64,000 bases of DNA from UBA1444 sp964521625 (GTDB taxonomy: Bacteria > Bacillota > Negativicutes > UBA1444). Where the stretch lies: contig CAZFSM010000006.1 in the NCBI GenBank assembly GCA_964521625.1, positions 62,001-126,000 on the forward strand. The letters run 5' to 3'. The number at the start of each line of letters is the position of its first letter. Position 1 is the stretch's first letter. The position numbers were made by a program, and so were the translations under genes. The notes beneath the pieces are model-generated. The model saw nothing but the letters and a program-made list of their open reading frames with translations. It made no database searches and had not been told where the DNA came from. Of the stretch, positions 59,728 to 64,000 are shown piece after piece.

Positions 59728-60256
59728 TCACCTTGTCTTCGCCGTCGGTTTCTCCCAGTTGCACACTGACGTTTTCCCGATGCGAAGTCGGCACGTTCTT
59801 GCCCACATAATCAGCCCGGATCGGCAATTCGCGATGGCCGCGGTCAATCAAAACCGCCAGCTGAATTGTCTGCGGTCGTCCGATATCCATAATCGCATCT
59901 AGCGCAGCCCGGATCGTTCTGCCGGTATACAAAACGTCGTCGACCAGTATCACATTTTTGCCGTTGATGTTGCCGGGCAGTTTGGTTTCTCGCACGACTG
60001 GCTGATAATCCAGTCGTGACAAATCGTCCCGGTATAAAGTGATGTCCAGTACGCCAACGGTAATCGGCGTCGCTTCGATCCGGCGGATTTCCGCCGCCAG
60101 GCGTTCCGCCAGCGGTACCCCTCTGGTGCGGATTCCGACCAGCACCAGGTCGGAGCCGCCTTTATTTTTTTCGACAATTTCATGCGCTACCCGGATCAGT
60201 GAGCGACGAATTGCATCGCTGTCCATCAATACTGCTTTTTCCACCCAGTTCGACAT
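59705..60256 (-). CDS. pyrR: Bifunctional pyr operon regulator / uracil phosphoribosyltransferase PyrR
   Basis: A 183-residue PyrR with the PRPP motif VILVDDVLYTGRTIRAALDA (about 98-117) and LVGIRTRGVPLAERLA near residue 45. It binds UMP-dependent RNA attenuators of pyrimidine genes and has UPRTase activity. No pyr genes follow in the window; in Negativicutes and Bacilli pyrR often lies behind lspA-rluD. GGGAGGG stands nine bases before ATG 60256. Confidence 0.95.
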   Translation of the reverse strand: MSNWVEKAVLMDSDAIRRSLIRVAHEIVEKNKGGSDLVLVGIRTRGVPLAERLAAEIRRIEATPITVGVLDITLYRDDLSRLDYQPVVRETKLPGNINGKNVILVDDVLYTGRTIRAALDAIMDIGRPQTIQLAVLIDRGHRELPIRADYVGKNVPTSHRENVSVQLGETDGEDKVIIEELTA

Positions 60257-60286
60257 TATGATTATCCCTCCCCATCAGTTTGGCTG

Positions 60287-61210
60287 TTAACGGGATTTTC
60301 TCAATCGCTCGATCAGCTCTAGCATATCTTGCGGCGCCGGGGCTGCAAAGTTCATTGCTTCGCCAGTTTGCGGATGGGTAAAGTGAATTTCCGACGAATG
60401 CAACGCTTGCCCGTTTATCCCTGACTCGATCTTCACGGGTCCGTATTTCGGATCGCCGACTAAAGGATGCCCAATCGAGGCCATGTGCACGCGAATCTGG
60501 TGCGTGCGACCGGTTTCCAGTCGGCAGGATACAACAGTATAGCTCCCCAGCCGTTCCAATACATGAAAATGAGTTACTGCTGGTTTGCCAAGTTGTCGGA
60601 CGACAGCCATTTTTTTACGGTCTTTGGGATGACGACCGATCGCACCTTCGATTCTGCCGGAGTCTGCAACCAGGTTGCCGTAGACAACTGCCAGATAGAT
60701 TCGTCCGGCGGAATGTGAGCGGATTTGCTCGGCCAGCGACACATGCGCCAGGTCCGTTTTGGCGACCAGCATTGCGCCGGAAGTGTCTTTGTCCAGACGA
60801 TGCACGATACCGGGGCGGATTACGCCGTTGATGCCGGACAGGTCACTGCAATGGGCCAGCAGCGCATTGACCAGCGTTCCCTGCAAGTTTCCCGCTGCCG
60901 GATGAACGACCATGCCGCGCCGCTTGTTGATAACCACCAGTTGTTCGTCTTCAAACAGAATGTCGAGTGGAATATCCTGCGCGGTAACCAGATCAGCCGT
61001 CGGCGCCGGGATAGAAACATGCACAGTCTCACCGCTCGTCAACCGGTAACCGGCTTTACTTGGAATTCGTCCATTCACGGTGATATGCCCGCTGGCAATC
61101 AAACGCTGGATTTGCGAACGAGTCAACTCCGGCATGCATTCCGTCAGGTACACATCCAGGCGTTGCTCCGCCGCTTCCGGTCCGACCAGAAATTCCTGTT
61201 CGCCGACCAT
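60287..61210 (-). CDS. RluA/RluD-family pseudouridine synthase
   Basis: A 307-residue enzyme with an N-terminal S4 domain (~15-70: MPELTRSQIQRLIASGHITV) and catalytic motif GIVHRLDKDTSGAMLVAK, containing the essential aspartate. Typical end motif GRTHQIRVHMASIGHPLVGD. It converts uridines of 23S rRNA to pseudouridine (RluD positions likely, not proven). ATG overlaps the lspA stop by one base. Confidence 0.94.
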   Translation of the reverse strand: MVGEQEFLVGPEAAEQRLDVYLTECMPELTRSQIQRLIASGHITVNGRIPSKAGYRLTSGETVHVSIPAPTADLVTAQDIPLDILFEDEQLVVINKRRGMVVHPAAGNLQGTLVNALLAHCSDLSGINGVIRPGIVHRLDKDTSGAMLVAKTDLAHVSLAEQIRSHSAGRIYLAVVYGNLVADSGRIEGAIGRHPKDRKKMAVVRQLGKPAVTHFHVLERLGSYTVVSCRLETGRTHQIRVHMASIGHPLVGDPKYGPVKIESGINGQALHSSEIHFTHPQTGEAMNFAAPAPQDMLELIERLRKSR

Positions 61211-61677
61211 CAGTGATCCTCGCCCGGCGAAGCCGATTCAGCTCCCTCTGGTATCAGCAACAAATAATAGGCCAGACAAGCAACTCCACAAACGATACAA
61301 ATATCAGCCACATTAAAAATCGGCCAGATACGAAAATCAAAGAAGTCGATTACATAGCCGATCCGTACCCGGTCAATCAGATTGCCTATGGCGCCGCCGA
61401 CCAACAAACCTGCTCCCATTTTTACCATCGGCTGGTTCGCCGGCATGCGTGGGTAAAGATAGGCGACTCCCGTGAGTAAAACCAGAGCTACCGAAATAAA
61501 GAACCAGGTCTTGTTTTCCAGGATGCCGAAGGCCGCTCCAGGATTAAGAATATAAGTAATATGGAATACTTCCCGAATGACCGGCGAAGATTCGCCATAA
61601 GCCATCCGGGATTGAATCCAGTATTTTGTTGCCTGGTCGATTACAATGACCAGGGTCGACAAACCAATCAGCGCCAC
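61210..61677 (-). CDS. lspA: Lipoprotein signal peptidase
   Basis: A 155-residue aspartic membrane protease with four helices; the catalytic aspartates lie in GNLIDRVRIGYVIDF and FNVADICI. It cleaves prolipoproteins such as the DUF4349 protein seen at 15 kb. GTG 61677 is preferred because AGAGG lies six bases upstream and the length matches the family; TTG 61707 would add ten residues without a site. Confidence 0.95.
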   Translation of the reverse strand: MALIGLSTLVIVIDQATKYWIQSRMAYGESSPVIREVFHITYILNPGAAFGILENKTWFFISVALVLLTGVAYLYPRMPANQPMVKMGAGLLVGGAIGNLIDRVRIGYVIDFFDFRIWPIFNVADICIVCGVACLAYYLLLIPEGAESASPGEDH

Positions 61678-61718
61678 AGGTTGCCTCTTTCTTGATTCTA
61701 CGATCAATTTTTCACAGG

Positions 61719-64000
61719 TCAGACGGAGCCGGATTCAGTCATTACAGCGGTGCAACGTTTGCACAGTCCGGGTTCTCCAGGCGCCGGCGATGTCAGATCA
61801 GCATGAATCCAGCACCGTTCGCACTTTTCGGCCACTGCCGGCAAGACTTGCACTGCCAGTGGCAGTGTTTCAGAGCGAACTGCCGTTGCCGGCGCCTGGT
61901 CCAGGTTAGCCAGTTTAACAGCTGAGACGATGAAATAGTTGGCCAGTTCCGCTTCCACCGAAAGCAGCCGCTCCATTACTTCCCCTTCTGTAAACAACAG
62001 CAGATCTGCATCCAGTGAATTGCCTATCTCTTTATTGCGGCGGGAAACTTCCAGCGCTTTGGTCACTTCGCTGCGCAGTTCCAACAGCTTATCCCATTTA
62101 GCCTCCAACTCCGCATTGTGGTATTGCGGTTTGGCGACCGGCCAGGCGGCCAATTGCACACTAAACGGCAGATTGGCGCGTTTTGGCATGTATTGCCAGA
62201 CTTCCTCTGACGAGAATGTCAGCACCGGCGCAACCAGAACAACCAGCGATTGCAGCAGCTCATACAAAACGGTCTGGGCGCTGCGGCGCTCAATTGACCC
62301 AGGAGTCGATGCATACAAACGGTCTTTCAGGATGTCGAAGTAAATTGAGCTCAGATCGACAGTGCAGAAGTTGTGTATCGTATGATACAACGAATGGAAC
62401 TGATACTCTTCGTATGCTTTTGTTACCTTTTCTTGTACCTGTTCTAATCGCAGCAAAGCCCATTTATCAATCTCCTGCATCTCGGAATAGGCGACGCAAT
62501 CCTGATTGGGATCAAAATCATACAGGTTACCCAGCATATAGCGGAAGGTATTGCGTATCTTGCGATAGACCTCCGACAATTGCTTGAGGATTTCGTTGGA
62601 AATGCGGATGTCGGCTTGGTAATCGGCGGACGCGACCCAAAGGCGCAACACGTCGGCTCCATATTTCTCGATGACTTCCTGCGGCAAAATTGTATTGCCG
62701 ACCGACTTGGACATTTTGCGACCTTCGCCATCGACGACAAACCCATGAGTCAAAACTGATTTATATGGAGCAACTCCGCGCGTGGCTACCGAGGTCAGCA
62801 GCGAAGAATGGAACCAACCGCGATGTTGGTCGCTACCTTCCAGATACATGTCAGCCGGCCATTGCAGTTCGGGACGCTGGGTCAACACGGCAGCATGGCT
62901 GGAACCACTGTCAAACCAGACATCCATCGTGTCGGTTTCCTTACGGAACTTATCTTTGCCGCAATGCGGGCAGACAAAACTGGTCGGCAGAATTTCGGCA
63001 GCGCTTTTCGCCCACCAAGCGTTCGAGCCTTCGGCGGTAAACAGTTCACTGACCGCTTTCACCGTCACATCATTGATGAAATGTTCGCCGCAGTCTTCAC
63101 AATAGAAAATTGGAATCGGCACGCCCCAGACGCGTTGCCGCGAAATGCACCAGTCTTTGCGGTCGGCGATCATATTGTGGATTCGTTCTTCGCCCCAGCC
63201 GGGAATCCATTGCACATCGCCGATTGCCTGCAATGCATTGGCCCGGAAACCGTCGATCGAAGCAAACCATTGCTCGGTTGAACGGAAAATGATCGGGCTC
63301 TTGCAACGCCAACAATGCGGATATTGATGGCGGATCGTGCCTTTACCCAGCAAAGCGCCGATCGCCGCTAAATCCTTGAGAACGGGAATGTTGGCGTCCT
63401 CGACAGACAGTCCCTGGTATTTGCCGCCTTCGGCCGTAAATTTGCCGGCGTGGTCGACCGGATTGATAATTGGTAAACCATATTTCATGCCTGTTTCAAA
63501 GTCATCCTGACCATGTCCTGGCGCCGTATGTACGCAACCGGTACCGGCTTCCAGCGTGACATAATCCGCCAGCACGACCGGTGACAACCGATCAAGCAAA
63601 GGGTGGCGGAACTTGATGCCATCGGCATCGGTTCCCTTAAATGTTTTCAATACTTTCAGTTCGGTCAGGTTGGTGGCCTTTTGAACGCTGTCCAGCATAC
63701 CGGTGGCCATCAGATAAATTTCATCTCCATTGGCAACCCAGGCGTATTCAAATTCCGGATGTACGGCGATTGCCACATTGGCCGGAATCGTCCAGGGGGT
63801 GGTCGTCCAGATTACACCAAACACTTTACTGGCATCGGCGCCAGCCGGCAATAATCCGTTATCGTCAACCAGGGGGAACTTCACATAAATCGCGGTTGAT
63901 TTCTTTTCAGCATATTCGATTTCTGCTTCTGCCAGTGCGGTTTCGCAGCTTGGGCACCAGTATACAGACTTCAGGCCTTTGTAGATAAAGCCCTGTTTTG
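61719..64000 (-). CDS. ileS: Isoleucyl-tRNA synthetase, C-terminal part (truncated by window edge)
   Basis: The frame is open to base 64000 and gives ~759 of about 930 residues; the HIGH motif lies beyond the edge. Present are the editing-domain stretches (VIWTTTPWTIPANVAI, HTAPGHGQDDFETG), GWFHSSLLTS, the KMSKS motif (GRKMSKSVGNTI) and a C-terminal zinc-binding CERCWIHADL...LCKRC segment of bacterial type. The upstream context YWCPSCETALAEAEIEY is also typical. It charges tRNA-Ile. lspA follows 41 bases downstream. Confidence 0.97.
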   Translation of the reverse strand, partial: KQGFIYKGLKSVYWCPSCETALAEAEIEYAEKKSTAIYVKFPLVDDNGLLPAGADASKVFGVIWTTTPWTIPANVAIAVHPEFEYAWVANGDEIYLMATGMLDSVQKATNLTELKVLKTFKGTDADGIKFRHPLLDRLSPVVLADYVTLEAGTGCVHTAPGHGQDDFETGMKYGLPIINPVDHAGKFTAEGGKYQGLSVEDANIPVLKDLAAIGALLGKGTIRHQYPHCWRCKSPIIFRSTEQWFASIDGFRANALQAIGDVQWIPGWGEERIHNMIADRKDWCISRQRVWGVPIPIFYCEDCGEHFINDVTVKAVSELFTAEGSNAWWAKSAAEILPTSFVCPHCGKDKFRKETDTMDVWFDSGSSHAAVLTQRPELQWPADMYLEGSDQHRGWFHSSLLTSVATRGVAPYKSVLTHGFVVDGEGRKMSKSVGNTILPQEVIEKYGADVLRLWVASADYQADIRISNEILKQLSEVYRKIRNTFRYMLGNLYDFDPNQDCVAYSEMQEIDKWALLRLEQVQEKVTKAYEEYQFHSLYHTIHNFCTVDLSSIYFDILKDRLYASTPGSIERRSAQTVLYELLQSLVVLVAPVLTFSSEEVWQYMPKRANLPFSVQLAAWPVAKPQYHNAELEAKWDKLLELRSEVTKALEVSRRNKEIGNSLDADLLLFTEGEVMERLLSVEAELANYFIVSAVKLANLDQAPATAVRSETLPLAVQVLPAVAEKCERCWIHADLTSPAPGEPGLCKRCTAVMTESGSV

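Overview
The window reads as chromosomal DNA of an anaerobic, endospore-forming Firmicute, most likely a Negativicute of the Sporomusaceae type. This is inferred from gene content and order (SpoVS, an Asp23-domain protein, hfq-miaA-mutL-mutS-miaB, RNase Y-recX-recA-cinA-rimO, ileS-lspA-rluD-pyrR), from ferredoxin-linked enzymes (NfnAB, 2-oxoacid:ferredoxin oxidoreductase) and from base composition near 50% GC with frequent TTG and GTG starts. No rRNA, tRNA, CRISPR array, prophage or insertion sequence was seen. Coding density is high. The first 17 kb is almost all plus strand. From 17.4 to 57.8 kb nearly everything is on the minus strand, lexA being the exception.

Left part, 0-17.3 kb. A tightly overlapping operon (1-7652) carries a HAD phosphatase (cut by the window edge), MTA phosphorylase, methylthioribose-1-phosphate isomerase, SAH hydrolase, a class II aldolase, MTA/SAH deaminase and the two subunits of an electron-bifurcating NfnAB transhydrogenase. 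It ends at a 23-bp terminator stem. The set looks like an oxygen-independent MTA/5'-deoxyadenosine salvage route (DHAP-shunt type) combined with SAH recycling. Next come an aminotransferase, an ASCH-domain protein and a PduL phosphotransacylase, then an IclR regulator followed by a four-subunit 2-oxoacid:ferredoxin oxidoreductase. A PHP phosphoesterase, a zinc-ribbon/RDD membrane protein, a DUF4349 lipoprotein and a pyrophosphate-type phosphofructokinase complete the plus-strand block.

SOS node, 18.1-19.7 kb. A LysM division-inhibitor candidate (YneA-like) and lexA are divergent across three LexA-type boxes. A fourth box lies inside the recA promoter at 38.8 kb. Two hairpins, one with a GGGGTCAGG loop recalling REP elements, sit in the gap before the YneA-like gene.

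Central block, 19.8-49.2 kb, minus strand. It holds a PilZN-MinD fusion, a VanW protein, a Met-gamma-lyase-like PLP enzyme, HflX, Hfq, MiaA, a methyltransferase, MutL, MutS and MiaB. These are followed by a sporulation/envelope cluster of poorly characterised genes (DUF3870, P-loop-Asp23 fusion, SpoVS, an unknown 177-residue protein), then RNase Y, RecX, RecA, CinA, RimO, a YgiQ radical-SAM protein, RodZ-like, tRNA 2-selenouridine synthase, FtsK and RNase J.

Right part, 49.4-64 kb. A uronate operon (UxaE epimerase, UxaC isomerase, UxaA dehydratase) has a cre-like site and LexA-like palindromes upstream. A three-subunit molybdenum hydroxylase, RqcH (probably leaderless), then PyrR, RluD-type pseudouridine synthase, LspA and the C-terminal four fifths of IleRS follow. 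No single gene is an obviously new system. The best leads are the MTA/SAH-NfnAB operon, the domain fusions, the SOS-like palindromes before the uronate operon, the probable ATT start of RNase Y and the uncharacterised cluster at 33.3-35.5 kb.
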